Below, piece after piece: positions 21,070 to 34,800 of a DNA stretch of 64,000 bases; position 1 is the first letter of the stretch, and every line of letters starts with the position of its first letter. Under the pieces are notes generated by a model. The model was given only the letters and a program-made list of their open reading frames with translations, did not search any database and was not told the DNA's origin. This stretch comes from Plectrocnemia conspersa (Eukaryota; Arthropoda; Insecta; Trichoptera; Polycentropodidae), in assembly GCA_009617715.1 (NCBI GenBank), contig VTFK01000191.1, forward strand, positions 620,001 through 684,000, in the 5' to 3' direction. The position numbers were made by a program, and so were the translations under genes.

Positions 21070-23440
21070 AGAATAATTAATAATAAAAAATGTTTAATTA
21101 TTAAATATAAATTATGATTTTTAATGAATTATTATAAAATAGTTCTGAATAAAATTAATGAAGTAATACGGTATAGGAAAAAAATAGTGATATTATAACT
21201 CGTGTCATATTATATTAGTTCGAAAAGAGCAAGATCGTTGTAGAGTGTATATGATATTTTTGCTGAATTGTATTGTTTCTCAGAAACCTCTCTCGCAAAC
21301 TTGTAACTACTGAATTGAAAGTGTATTTGACGTGATATGGCCTCTTCAAAGTGCAAACTCAATAACGTACGATGTTAAAAGCAAAACTATCCACTACGTC
21401 CATCAAAAATAAAGAGATAAAACACATGTTCCAGACATTTCACTAAGTTATTTTGCTAAATTTAAGTGTCTCTATTATTTTATTACCATAAATATATACG
21501 CAATATATCTATAGCGAATATCTAACATAAGTTATGGAAATGAAATTGCTTTTAACGTGTTTAGTGCAATAACGAAAATGAAACTTCCTGAAACGTCTCT
21601 CATCTCTAACTATTTGGAACTTGTTAACATAAAGTTTCTAGGTTCACATTCCGGATATTTAGTGTGAAAACAATTACTCTCTCGATAATGGTTTTGATTG
21701 AAGAGTGAGGGCAATGCTATGTAATAAATCATATTTGTTGGTTTCAAGTTTATTAAAATAATATTATATCACTTAGGAGAGGCGGTGGAAAAGTTGGTCT
21801 ACGTTTCTTAGAAAATAATATTACTCGCTGATTACAGTAGCATCAAGTAAATCTGTCGAAAGTATATGATTGGAACATATTGTACTGCAACTTTTATACA
21901 AAAATAGAATAAAAATGTTATTTTATGTTATTTTATGCATGCAATATGCAATAATAATAAATGTAAGTTTTAAAAAGAACCGTAGAAATATTATCACACA
22001 ACGAAAGAAACATGCTTATTAACTGTTTGGCACGTGTACATATTTTATGCGCATACGGTTATTTATTTAAGCTTAGTAAATCTGAAATTCTATATTAATT
22101 TACCTGCATATTTGTAAGTTTATATAGAGCGAGAGCGTACTATACAAATAATTTTATAAATTTACTATATAGTACATAGATCATAAACGTAGTCCGTAAA
22201 ATAAACTCAAAATGTAATTGGAAAAGTTTAATACATGCACAAACCGCGTGTTTTGCCTACTTGGAAAATGTTAATTTAAGCGCAAGGATATAACACTTCA
22301 AGGCACATGGGCTTACAAAATTGTGGCAGGAAAACTATCCTCACAGGATGACTTATTAAAAATTCTATTATTAAAACCTCTGACCTGCAGAAATTTATAA
22401 TATATTTTGTAATTTAAACTTTGAATATAAGATTATATAGTATACGAGCTTCTAAATTTATTAGTAAGTCTATGGAAACTGTATTAAATTAGCATCGTAC
22501 CTGTTGAAAAATCAACGAATATTTAAAAATAACTGCATAGCTGTTTAATCGACAATTTACTATACTATTATTGCTATACAAAATCGTGTGATTTTTTATC
22601 TTAGTTTGTTCTTTCATGGTAAGTGTATTACGATTAAAATTTACAACGTTACTAGTATTTATCAATATTATTTATAACAAATTATATAAATATATAACAA
22701 GAGTTATTATATTATATATTATATTTAATTATATTATAGTCGGGACTCTAGGGCATAATTAAAGTTTAGATGACAACAACAATACGAAGCAGATTAACAG
22801 CATAATCTTTTACAAACGCAGAAATTATGCTAATCAGGACAAATTCAGACGTAAAAGCATTAAGCAGTTATATACTCCTACAATGTGTAACTGTTTAATT
22901 ACACGCATAGTTCTCATTATGGTTTCAGGAAATACCGTATATGAATAAATAATAAAAATATTATTGATATAATAAAAAGTCGATCTTATTTACGGTTCGG
23001 TTGATTGGTTTACAATTCTCAGAAGTATTGACTGTTGAATAATAAAAAAAGTCACATACTTTTTTTTTAGATTTATTATTCGAGAATTGAAATAAGAAAC
23101 GTGATCCCACTGGAGAAAGAGGTCAAGTACCTGAGATGGGAATATGTATGTTTGTATGTGTAGATAGGCGACCGAAGTTGAAAAAATTATGTATTCAAAG
23201 GGCGTGTAAAATATTCCAACTCAAAACTCTGGCAGAATATACTGGATCATTAGCGTAATCTGAAAGTATTGAATCTATAACCTGAGAGAGCTTTTATAAA
23301 TTTTACATATCCAGATAAATAAATCATTTGCGTTTAAGTAATTAAAAAATATTATATTTATGAAAGGCTAATAAATTGTTTGCGGCAAATAATAAAAAGT
23401 GTATATTTATTGATTTATTTAAATGCATGTGTCTGGCATA
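21070..23440. other. A+T-rich desert
   Basis: Mostly A+T-rich DNA without usable ORFs. GAGAGGCGGTGGAAAAGTTGG near 21778 weakly resembles repeat family B. A run of TATATTATATATTATAT lies near 22710. Nothing else recognisable. Confidence 0.45.
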
Positions 23441-23445
23441 AGAAT

Positions 23446-23800
23446 TGTAGTGACCACACACAGTTGACCACGTTTGAAAGGGTCTTTGTCTCAAAGCTTG
23501 TAAGGGTCTTTCTCTCAAAGAGAGCAGCAGAGGCCCGCCGCCCGCGGAAAACATACGATCATGGCCGCTCACATCCCGAGAGGCACTCCTCAATATCAAG
23601 CACCATCGTAGCAGAGAAGGATCGACTTCCACTGTACACTAGCTACCACGCCACACACTCTGAAGAACTACCACGGACATAATCCCTTCGCCAGCTTCTC
23701 CACCACCGCTCGGAGAAAACATCTAGCCATTTATCGACTGTCACAACATATGTAAATATAATATTACACTAGATTCCACTCACACCCCCTAGGGTTCTCA
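23446..23800 (-). repeat. Dispersed repeat family B, longest copy (possible solo LTR)
   Basis: A G+C-rich block of about 350 bases whose complement shares ordered segments with 17815-18000 and 14470-14580. The ends TGTAGTGAC (23446) and GTCACAACA (ending 23748) are imperfect inverted TG...CA termini, as in LTRs, but the flanks show no target duplication. Homology with the 17.8-kb copy also runs past the second end, so the boundary is uncertain. The ORFs on both strands (23342-23632, 23380-23682) are repeat sequence, not genes. Confidence 0.5.
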
Positions 23801-24075
23801 AACTTAAGCCAAAATAGAAAAAAAAGATAATAGCCAGTTTTTAATACCATTTACTAATTAGAAAGAAGCAATAAACTAAAAATATCAAGTACCTAATCTG
23901 TTACTTTAAACCAAAAGTGGAAAGTAAGCACAATATACGCTTTAAAAATATTAATAACTTTGAGACCTTTGTCTATTTTTATTAAAAAATATTTTGTTTT
24001 ATATATTTTTTAAAGTAATAATTAATAAGTGCAAAAAGTTTTCACTGTATTTAAAATTTATAATAAAACACACAT

Positions 24076-24324
24076 TTATACACACATAAGCTGACCGTTG
24101 GCTGATGTATACAGCGTTCTCACGAGGTATATTACACGTTCACGTTTAAAACTTACCTGGTTTATTTGCAATATGGCAAATCTAACGAATATGTGCATTA
24201 AATCAGAAGCAATGCTAATTTTTATGTATTGTAAAAGGAAAAACTCACTTTTCGCCGTGGAGCACGTCAACGGGAATTCAAAATTTGAAGATTTCATTAC
24301 GAAGATTGGTTTGTGATTGTTCAT
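24076..24324 (-). other. ORF on both strands with two good minus-strand donors
   Basis: The minus strand has an 82-codon ORF starting MNNHKPIFVMKSS. Within and after it are AAA|GTGAGT (about 24250) and CAG|GTAAGT (donor bases 24151-24156). The + strand has an overlapping 72-codon ORF ending FEDFITKIGL. No domain is recognised. It could be a short first exon of a minus-strand gene, or chance. Confidence 0.2.
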
Positions 24325-24329
24325 CTAGT

Positions 24330-26580
24330 TTAATCAATGTATTCTTATAATCCTTACACACGTTATGTATATATTTCATTTTATAGTTATAACATACCTA
24401 GTTAATTTGCAGTCCGATTATTCATATTCAATCAAAATGAACAACGCACATGAAAATTATCGTCGCGTAACAAAAATATTAAAACTGTTGTCATGTTGAT
24501 GTCTGCCATCTTGTTTTATATTTGAATGCTTATTTTTCATTGGTCGACAACAAAAGAATACATTAGCGGAGGTTTGAAAATTATCGTGCAGTCTCATTAA
24601 ATATTATTAACAATTACTATTTCTTATTATAAAATGTCTATTTTTTGCACCTTTTCAATTAGTTGATTATACAAGGCGCAAAATGTCATTGAGCTACTCA
24701 ATTGATCAAATCGCAAGACAAATTCCATCAGGTTTATAACATGCTTTTTTAAACGCTGATGGAATCTGTAGTGCGTTTGAAATTTGACACATTTTTGATA
24801 AGGCATGTTGTTCTATTTCATATCCAAAATGAAGTGATATTCTTGTTCTAGGATTAGTCATGGCTAGGCATTCTGATTCTGAGTGGAATCTATTTTGTCA
24901 TCAGTAAAAAAGAAGTATTTAGTACTATTATGTTTAATAAAAAGAAAAAATAATATGCGGAAATTAACACCTCGAGAAAGTCTTAATGTAAATTTCTGAT
25001 ACATATGTATATGTTAAAATAGTTTAAGATAATTAAATAATTACTAGAATAATAGGTTTATTGTCTATATTAAGTGTAAATATAATACAAGTAAAAAACA
25101 ACTCACAGCACTATTCTATTGCCTCATTAATAGATTATTGTGCAAAATATTAAACACGCTCTGTTAAGCAAATAAAACATTATTATAACAGCTGTAAAAT
25201 AGAGCGATAAAAGTAGCATTAAGTAAGAATAGATTTAATGATTAAACAATACTTGACTGACTCAAATAGTTAGAGGTTACAGCAATATTAAGAATAGATA
25301 TTTTTTGAGAAAAGTAAATGTATATGAATTTGACACGAAATATTGAGATAATTTAAGAATAGTTGGTTATAATAAAATGAGTACGGCTAAAGGAATATTG
25401 TATGGACATATGGGTTTATATATTAATATCCTTTGGATAATCCGAAGATGGCAAAAATTAGTTTTTTTGGTATAATAAAAAACATTCATGCTAAATGATG
25501 CAGATGTTATTTGGATACTTATGTTTTACTATTATTTTGTAATGTACAGTTAGTTATAAGCTATTCAATGTATATTTAATTAACGAAAATTTGATCCATT
25601 CCCTACAATATATGTATTACATACATATATATAAAAATATTTAATTATTTTTTTATTTTAATTGATAGGTGCGATTAAAGTTAACACATAATGTCAATGA
25701 TTATTTAAGCTATTAAAAAAAGTGGGACATAAATCTGGCGTAGGCAATTTTTATCACCATTACGACCGTTATTGCCGTCATCACCTTGCTGATGAACAAT
25801 GAATGAGCTATGATGAGATCCGTATTTGGGACAAAGTCAATGGGAAGCCGTTAATTGCATATGAAATCGCATTTTGCCACAAACACTACCATCTATTACC
25901 ATAACAATTTACGACAGCGATGTACGCGTCGTTTATCTTAATTATTATTGCGTTTTCAGGGCAAAACGTTGTAATGCAAACTTGATCTAAATTTAACCGA
26001 AAACATTTCAGGTAAATAGGGTATGTATTATTAATGTTTGATCTTTTTTTATGAAGTACATATTTTATATATATGGAGCAGTAGTATGTTCGGTCTTACA
26101 TATATAAGGTTTCAACGGATCTAATACACTTTTTGAAATCGTTCAAGTTAGCTCGGTGATATTACATACCTTTTCAATTTAGAAAATGTTTTCGAGGATA
26201 TAGAGATGTTTGCAGTTGTGTGATAAGGTTGGGGATAAACTGATTTTAATAATGTTAAAAGCAATATGAGCAAAAATGGTATTAGTTTATTTAGAGACTA
26301 TAAATTGAATGTTATATTTTTTCATTATTTTTATTTCATATTTGATATATAAATTAAAATGTTTATACATATAATTTAAGCCGCCAAACATGGGCCCTGA
26401 AAAACAATGATTCCGGGCCTCATGACAAAAATAGCATTTTGTATATTTTTCAACATCGTAATATAATTTCTTGAATAAATAATAATAGGTAACCCTTTCA
26501 ATGATATAAATACATATATAAGTTGGCCACAGTTGTGACATATTTTCTGAAATCATATTTTATGCGAAATATTTTAATTT
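24330..26580. other. A+T-rich noncoding DNA
   Basis: No convincing gene. A richer patch at 25780-25960 is unique-looking. ACATTTCAG|GTAAATAG at about 26003-26018 juxtaposes an acceptor and a donor on the + strand. Confidence 0.4.
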
Positions 26581-27345
26581 TCTCGGAAGTCAAAAATCCA
26601 CGTCAAAAGCAATAAAATCGTGCCATCGCCGTCACAGTGGGAATGCTCGTTACCAATCGTTCTCAGCGCCGACACGATTTTATTGCTTTTGACGTGAATT
26701 TTTGACTTCCGAGAAGTGATTTTGCGCTCTCCTATTGACCAAAATTCGGTATGAATATACTTTGATCAGCCCTTTTATATTATAAGTCCATGGTAATATT
26801 GGTATGGAAAGCTATCATATATTAAAACAAAGTGTAATATAGAAATGCGGACAAACTATGGACCAATATGTGTGATGCGATGTCTATTTGTACTTATTCT
26901 TCCGCTTATTTTCAACTGAAAGATGAGTTGGCTTAGTTTGTATTTTGGATTTGATCTAATTAATTTTATAATCTAAAACTATACTGAATTTTAGAACTAT
27001 TATTTAGTAAGGTTTGGGTTTGAACAGCAAAAGGACGTTTCGCAACTGTCAAATTGAGTTTTATAGAAATTTTAGAGCTGCATATTAGCGTCTATCAGTT
27101 AAATTATATTTTTGCTATTAGAAATATATATCTACTGGTGAATATGTATTTGAACTGTACTAGTGAAAATATAGCTTTACCAAAAAATACACATACTGTA
27201 ATATACATCGGATGTAAATAAATAATGATAACTGTCAGATAATTTATATTTTCACTGGTAAAAATATATATCTACTGGTGAAAATGTATTCCGATATGAT
27301 TTTACTGAAATGTCATATTAAAAAAAAATATTTTCGGGATAGATT
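26581..27345 (+). repeat. Dispersed repeat family A, copy 2, with a 42-bp-arm hairpin
   Basis: The left end is a hairpin. Positions 26581-26622 (TCTCGGAAGTCAAAAATCC onward) pair with 26673-26714 with one mismatch across a 50-base loop. Then come GCTCTCCTATTGACC and AAAATTCGGT, found also at 10.8 kb and 60.4-60.6 kb. The A+T-rich body holds the CTGATAG/CTATCAG-associated stretch at 27090-27115 and the GGGATAGATTCGAGAC end. The part 27005-27345 is the inverted counterpart of 30570-30945. Confidence 0.65.
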
Positions 27346-30300
27346 CGAGACAGGAAAACCAATGGTAAAAAATATTTTTTAATAATTAAAATAACTAAAC
27401 AAGATTTATAATTGATTTTTTTAGAGTTGCTTGTTGCTTTTTAAGTTTATTTTGTATATATGCTACAGGTGAAGTGTGAATTTTGAAAATGCATACATTT
27501 ACTAGGCAATGTATGCACCGTAAATCACTTTCGTTGCAGTACAAAGAAAAAAGTTTATAAACAATATAACTAGTTATTGTATGCTCTCACTTTTCGGTGT
27601 TTGTCAAAGTATTAAAAATTAAATTATTTATGCATTTAATAGGAATTGTAAAGAATTTATGTAAGATTAATCTTGGTGCAAATTTATATAATCCTTCTTA
27701 TAAGTAAATAGGTTGTAGAAAGTTATTTATGGGGTGTTCACTGTTCTGAACAACGCCTGCTAGCTCCTAACTTTTCCATCACTGATTTTTTTATAATTGG
27801 CTCTACGATTAGGAGCTCGCGATTAGATTGGTTCTTGGTTCAAATAAAACGAGGCAAGTCTTATTCGTTGACGATATAATTAGCTCACGTTAGAGTCTAC
27901 ACACTCACTAGGTTAAAGCATACATTATCTAGGGAAAGTATTCAATTGTATAATTGTAAGCTTAATTAGTACATAATTTGTTTAGGCATTGTATGCTTTT
28001 TAAAAAAATAATAATTTAACTGTAAAATATATAATACTGTTTTAATTTTACTAATCCGAAAGTTTGTAACAAAATTGAGCATAAAACAAGAATACTATTT
28101 TTTTCAAGCTAATCAATTAAGTATTTTTTAAATGATAATTTAAAAGCCATTCCATTATTCGAACAACTTTTATTTTGCTTATAAACGTTTATTATCAAAC
28201 TAAGAAGAAATTCTATATTTTATTAATATTATTTATTAATTTTTTTTTTAAATTTGGGAATGTCACTATGTACAACCAGACTCAATTTTATTTTATTTAG
28301 TCATTAATGAGATTAGAAAATCTTTTAGCGATACAACATAGCTTTGATTTTTAGGTATGAGCCTATTACGAGGAACATATACATTTCATACATTATTTTT
28401 CAAAATAGAGCATGAATAATCTCATGCTCTTTTTTCTATTAAATTGTTTAAGATTAAGCATGTTAAGTTAGTGAGTGGTACTTTAATAATAATAAATAAC
28501 ATATTCCTTTGGAGAGGTTTTTATTTAAATGAAGACAAACATTTTTTTGTTTATGAAAACAAAATTCGCTGCAAATAATTTCGTCTCACATCACTATGTA
28601 TCATATGTATGTAATATTTATTTCATTATTATATTTAAGCAAACATTTGAACCATTTTTTAATTAATACATATTTGTTATTATGAAAAATCAAGTAAAGA
28701 TGTCACTAGTATAAAACCGTTAGTAAATAGCTTTTAAAAATATTACATATTTATATAATATAATACTAGCATTTGTTATTCAAAATATTTACGTTATTAT
28801 TGTGAAAATGATACTTAGTCTGTTTCCTACATATGGTATGATAACACCGATAATTAAACGTATTAAATTTCACAAAAATATTGATCAATACAATTTAACT
28901 GACATTTACGAATATTTTTGAGGTACGCTTTTAATAATATTTAGTGAATTTTGTTTTATATTATGTTGTTTATAAGGATAATGAACGTATTTCCTCTCTA
29001 TTAGACTGAAAAAGACATTGTTTTAATACATCAACGAAAGGTCATTGTTTTTTTATCTCATTCGGAGAACTCGAGAGATGCACAAAATGGCTTAAAACGA
29101 ACTGAGCGCAAATTGCACTCTATTCGCAAAGAGCGTCTTTTCACAACAATCGAATTTGAAACTAAACGCCAAAGTTGTATAATTTATTGTCTTGAAAGCG
29201 CAGTACATTGAAGTAACAAGAAGAGAAAACTTCACATTGCCCATTTTTTATCCATCGCATCGTTTGAGCTCTCGAGGGAGCGACTACTTTTTCAAATCGC
29301 GATTCATTCAATTCAAGAAACATTGAACTCTACAATTTGAGATACAGTTACTGTAGAAGTTAAAAAATCGTATGTAACTTTGATATTCTTAGGGTGAAAC
29401 ACAATATAAATAAGCAAAGAGTTATAAATTTAGAAATTTCCACTCGATTTTAGATCTCGGAAGATGGATGACAATTGGCGTGCGCAAATGGAATCGATAC
29501 GTTATGCATGATTTAATTTGAATTTCCCCTGAGAGCTTCTTATGAAACTTCACGAGACCAGGTAACTACATATATAACCGACATACGTAAACGCGTTTGT
29601 TGTTCAATTTTGTCGATAAGCAGAACGAGGTCGTGTCGCGTGGGGGTCGCAGTTTGTTGGTAGATTGCAATAAAAAATCCAATCTTGGTCAGATATGCTA
29701 CATTTTGTTTATCTGGAAACGTTGCAACAACGTTGTGTTTTTGTTGGTTTTGCTTAAACAACACTATCGGAAAGTTTGAAAATGTGGGTATATGGAGTAG
29801 AGCAGGGAAAAGGGACGCTTTTGATCGCATATATCACCCTCGTAAAAAGAATCTTAAAATTTGTACATCAAAATTCTTAAAACTACATTTTTATTTACGC
29901 TTTAACTAAGTATTAAACTTTTGCATGATTAGGTAAAAAAATGATTAAGTGTTTAATGACGTGTCGTGACTTTTAAAATAGTTTGACTATTGAAGTATTG
30001 ACTGGAATAGTAGAGATCAAGCAAAAAGCTTATATATATATATATCTGAAAACGCTTCTTCCTCCAGTTCTATTTCCTTTCAAAATTTCATAATTCCCGT
30101 AACCGTTCTGGCAGAAAAATTCAATAGACTGTATATGGCCATCGATTCATATTTCAATTTTTATATATCGAATATACCTCCATACGTCGATTTCAGGAGA
30201 AAAATTCATAGGGAAATGAAGATATAAATTTGGAGAATTTTTTAGAATCAACTAATTCTAAAAACTGTAGTTTCTTTAAATTTTATCTTTATTTATTTTA

Positions 30301-30569
30301 CTACAGTATCAAATATCTCATTAAATAAGCAAAGATACTTTTTTGTCAATATTAGCTATATCATCTTTTTTTTGGTGGCTTTTTTAGTAAAAATCGAAAT
30401 CTTTCAACGATGATGCATAACATTTAGCGGCCATAAAGTATTTGTATCCCAGTTATCTAGATATTCTATATAATATTATTAAAAAACTCGATTAGTTTGA
30501 GTTTATTCTCATATATAGTTGAAAACCGTTTCTTAACCTCAGATGCATTTAACGCGATAATATGTCTTT
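27346..30569. other. DNA between the two inverted family A arms
   Basis: Mostly A+T-rich. Small palindromic items are TGCATACATT/AATGTATGCA (27490-27517) and a pair AAGCATACA near 27917 / TGTATGCTT near 27992. Two unique, richer islands, about 29040-29330 and 29440-29760, look non-repetitive and may be regulatory. No gene recognised; ORFs at 29540-29909 overlap in several frames without features. Confidence 0.4.
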
Positions 30570-30945
30570 AATCTATCCCGAAAATATTTATTAAAATATG
30601 TCATTACAGTGAAATCATATTGGAACATATTTTCTCCGGTAAATATATATTTTTATCAGTGAAAATATCATGTGATTTCAACTTTTCCATAAGCAGTAAT
30701 ATATACATTTACATTCTTATAATTTTTATTTAAGCTATGTATATATTTTACAGTGAATGTGTATTTTTTAGTAAAGTTATATTTTCACTAGTGAAGTTGA
30801 AATATATTTTCACCCATAGCTATATATTTTTACTAGCAAAAGTATAATTTAACTGATAGATGGTGAAATTATATGCTGCTCTAAAATATCCATAAAACTC
30901 AATTTGAGAGTTGTGAAACGTTTATTTGCTGTTCAAACCAGTTGT
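30570..30945 (-). repeat. Dispersed repeat family A, inverted copy 3
   Basis: The complement of this segment matches 27005-27345 in order: GGTTTGAACAGCAAA, CAACTCTCAAATTGAG, AGAGCAGCATATAA, CTATCAGTTAAATTATA, CCAATATGATTTCACTG and TTTTCGGGATAGATT. The two copies face each other 3.2 kb apart. They could be arms of one large foldback element or two independent insertions. Confidence 0.65.
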
Positions 30946-31084
30946 AGAATAGGTCAAGTCAAAATAAAAATTATGCAACTCATTTCTTTCTATGTTTTTA
31001 ACACATTTATAGAAAAAAATAATTCTATAAATGTTTTTAAAATATAAACCGGAGTATATTGAACGTATATATGTATCGTGTGCT

Positions 31085-31205
31085 TTAGAACTAATAGTAG
31101 GGCCTAAAGCCCAAACTTGTCATCTCTTTCTAAATTATGAATAATGATGAAATGGATAGCTCTCGAACTGACTGTGTTAATGCAAATAGAGAATATGTAC
31201 TTTTT
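31085..31205 (+). repeat. Dispersed repeat family C (inverted relative at 44.5 kb)
   Basis: AATAGTAGGGCCTAAAGCCC and GATAGCTCTCGAACTGACTG match the reverse complement of 44480-44590 over about 100 bases at high similarity. No coding frame. The family is otherwise unknown to me. Confidence 0.7.
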
Positions 31206-31211
31206 CCGTTT

Positions 31212-31241
31212 TATGTATGTTTGTATGTATGTATGTATGTA
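31212..31241. repeat. Microsatellite, (GTAT)n
   Basis: Seven or so GTAT units with one interruption (TATGTATGTTTGTATG at the start). Confidence 0.9.
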
Positions 31242-31319
31242 AAAACAATAAAAATGAGTGAAGTAATTACAAGTTAATTTGCGTAAAGTCGTAATAGATC
31301 GTTATTTAAAAACATTCCC

Positions 31320-31800
31320 TTATTCGGGTTTGTTGTGCGGAGCGCATGTCATTTGATTTTTTTGTCGATTTGCGTTCTGTATGATACGCTAGTTCGTAAG
31401 CTTCTCGAATATTGCTTCGTTGTCTGGAACCCAGCAAAGAAAAGTTGTTAAAGAGGATTAAAAAAATATTACTCTGATATCTCTACAAGAGAGAGTAATT
31501 TGTACATCTTAGTACATTTTAGGATACAATTCATTGCATTCTTGGCGTAACGCCTATTCATTAAAGTTGATAAAAGATAGTGTCGATAATCTGGCAATGC
31601 TCGGTGATTTTCAGCTTCGAGCATTGAGAGTCGCGATCGCGTCCCTTACTCTTGACCGTTGCGACCAGGACATCAGCTCTTGAGAACACGATCCTCTAAC
31701 ACGAGCTTTTCAACAAACTTGGCATACACAAGGATGTTTTTGGTGATAGTTATGTATTAGGAGTTGGAAAAAAAATGTGGGTAAAAAAAGTACGTTAATT
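31320..31800 (+). mobile_element. Non-LTR retrotransposon relic (Jockey/CR1-like), copy 2
   Basis: TTTGCGTTCTGTATGATACG near 31369 corresponds to the coding stretch of copy 1 (FAFCMIR). Later frames read LGYNSLHSWRNAYSLKL, DSVDNLAMLGDFQLRALRV and IASLTLDRCDQD, matching the C-terminal domain of this LINE type. The tail to about 31800 is continuous, while in copy 1 it is interrupted by a MITE. Multiple stops and frameshifts make it dead. Confidence 0.7.
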
Positions 31801-34800
31801 GTTATTAATATTATGCCAATTAAAGAGTATGTGTATGTACGTATATTATATGAGCGCATGTTTGGTTAATGTATAGTATATGCATGAATGGATGTATATG
31901 CATGAAATGTGAAATAAAACTTTTTTTGCGTAATGGCCATCATGATATATTGTGGAAACCTGTCATGTCAGATTTGTAATAAAACATAAATAATGAAATA
32001 AAATGATTTTTTTTATAAATTAAAATATATAATATTGCGACTTTGTAGTTCTCATGGTATTGAGTAATTGATTAAAAATGTTTTTTGTAATATTTTAGGT
32101 AAGCTTAAATGTAATTCTTAAATACCATATTATAGCTTCAAATTTACATTATATCTAACATAAAGTCTAATAATTAATTTAATAAAAAATAATCCAAACA
32201 CGGGTCGACCGAGAGAGACATTATTGTATTCTTCATAAAGCCTTATTAGTATTCTTGGGGGGAAGTGATCATTTCGTAACGGGCTGGACGCCCCTTGTTC
32301 CATCGCTTCTTTTTACGTGACCTACGGCCGTAAAACGTGAATTTTTTCCCCGAATAAATCAAAATTCTATGCATAACATTATAAGTTCTTTGCGGGAAGA
32401 AAGCGAAACGCTTTGTGGGCATATACATTTGTTTATTACTAACCAGCACTGCCGTAATGATCGTTTACACAATATTTACCCAGCAAAACGTTGGAAAACA
32501 ACATATTACGTGAAATGTATGGATGATTAAATGTTACGTATAAAAAGTAATAGATATAGCTATTTCTTTTTAATTGGGATCAAATGTGAAATGTGTTTAT
32601 ATATGATAGTATTAGTAACTGATATCTGAGTTTAATTTGGACATAATTTTACCAGGAAATAAACGGGCATTGGTTCATGTGAATCATTTAAACGTAAGAA
32701 TTTTAGTTTCTCAATCGTTTTTTTTATATTTATTTTAGTATGACTAGATATTCCTGTAACTAATAATCAATATCGAAAATAAAATTGAAAGCTGGAAGGT
32801 TTCGGGAAGGTGTGTCGTATATATAAATAAATTTGCATTAATAGGCAACTTTGTAAACATTTGTCGCCGTTAGCGAGCTGCTTTTATTAATTAAATAAAT
32901 TTACAAGTATAAACAGTTCACTTTTTTAATTGAAAAAAAATATTGTTGGATTTTGAAAAAAAAAAAATTATTTCGCAGAAAGCATTTTCAATTAAAAATT
33001 ACTATGACAAAAAAGTTGTTTCTGAATACAAACGTTTTTCTTAATTGATTAAATGCCGGAATTGCACTCGAGTAAACTTTTAACGATGGACTGAACTGAA
33101 CTGAAGTTTTAACGGCTTTATAAAACAAAAGTTAACAGCAATTATTGCTGTGAAAGCTATTCAAAAATATAATGTTTTGTATGTATTAAAAATCTTATAT
33201 ACATATCTATTTAAAATCTATTATGAAACTTTTTTTACGATAATAATACTTTAGCCAGATAGATAAAATATCATTTACATATATGTCTGTTGATTTTGCC
33301 TTTTAATTTTATCGATATATTTAACGTATATTGATTTTTATTGAAATATATATTGTATTGAATTATTATTGGGTTTTGATAGTGACTTGTATATAAATAG
33401 TCAATTTGTTTAATAACTTTTCTGATAATTTGTTGCAATTTTTTGTAATAGTATATAAATAATTAATTATTAAGCAAAGTCGATTAGTTTATTTAATTAA
33501 GCACTATTAAAGTCACAGGCTAGTCAGTTTATCAGACTCATATAAATTATTTATATTTACTTAAAATATACGAAATAATTAGCAGAATCTCTAAAATGTA
33601 ATGCAGCTTAAATTGCCATTAAAATCATATTTATAATTTATTCCTTTGAAGCACATGTAATTTAGTTGTCATATAAAAATGACGACAGCAGAACATTTTC
33701 AAACTACGCTTAAAACAGCACGAGTTAAAATATAGTTTGGCAAAAAGCACTTAATTTCAGCTGTAGTAAAATTGTTAGTCACGAACTTCTAGATTATAAA
33801 ATTTTGGCAAAGCTTTGCTTTTCGTTTCATGCAAACGATCGCAAAGAGAACTAACTGACAGTAAATGCAATTTTAGATTCTTTACATTAGTAACTTGAAT
33901 ATATACTATTATATATATATGATATTAGGCGGAAAATAAATTATATATCATATAAAATAGTTGATGCTGAAGCGTGCTAATAATGAAGCGATTTATTTAA
34001 CCCGCATGGCAACGATTAACTATACAAAAAAAAGACTGGCTTGAAATTTATCAGCTTAATAAAAAAAGGCATTAGCACGACGGAAAATATTATATACAGT
34101 AGGAAGCCAAAAGAGACTGTAAAGGCTGTATCGCAATGATTGATTGATTAAAAACATACTGCAAGATAAAATACGCTTAAATAAATATTATTTTACACGG
34201 TTAACTTAGTTTAGCCTAAAATAAATATTTGTTACATTATTGAACCGAATCGAGTTGAATTTTGCATAGTTATTCTTGAGGACCCCGCTCAAAATACAGG
34301 CACCTTTAGTTACCCCACCTAATTTATATGTGTAAATAATTAAATTATACCCGTTACATATTCTGTTTAGTTGCATTTTTGAACCCTAAGGAAATATTAT
34401 TTTATACTGATATCAATGCGATTGTAAAATTCAACTAAGGGACGCCAAACTTTCTGCATGGAATAGGTTTTGCGTAAAACAGTATGTAATTCAAACAAAT
34501 AAAAAATTCTGTATGTAATTTTGTATATTTTACAATTATTGTCTTATCAAATTAATTACAGATTTATTCGTGAAATTTTAATAAACTGTTTGTAATATTC
34601 GGTTCGTAAAGTGATAGAAGTGGTAATAAAAGTAATGATAAAATATGAATAAAAATCATTTTTTAATTCATTGATTTAGCGAATGTGTGTTGCTTAGATG
34701 GTAATGAGACACTTTGCTTAAGTTTCCAATAGAATATTTATATAAACCCAACTGGTGAAAGACGTCCTTCTGTCGCGTCGCCAAACGAGTAAGTTTCCCT

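Noticed and set aside
23342..23682. 96- and 100-codon ORFs on opposite strands
   Set aside because: Both fall in a G+C-rich dispersed repeat with other copies at 14.5 and 17.8 kb; no domain.
23446..23748. Definite solo LTR
   Set aside because: TG..CA-like inverted ends exist, but no target duplication, and homology with another copy passes through one end.
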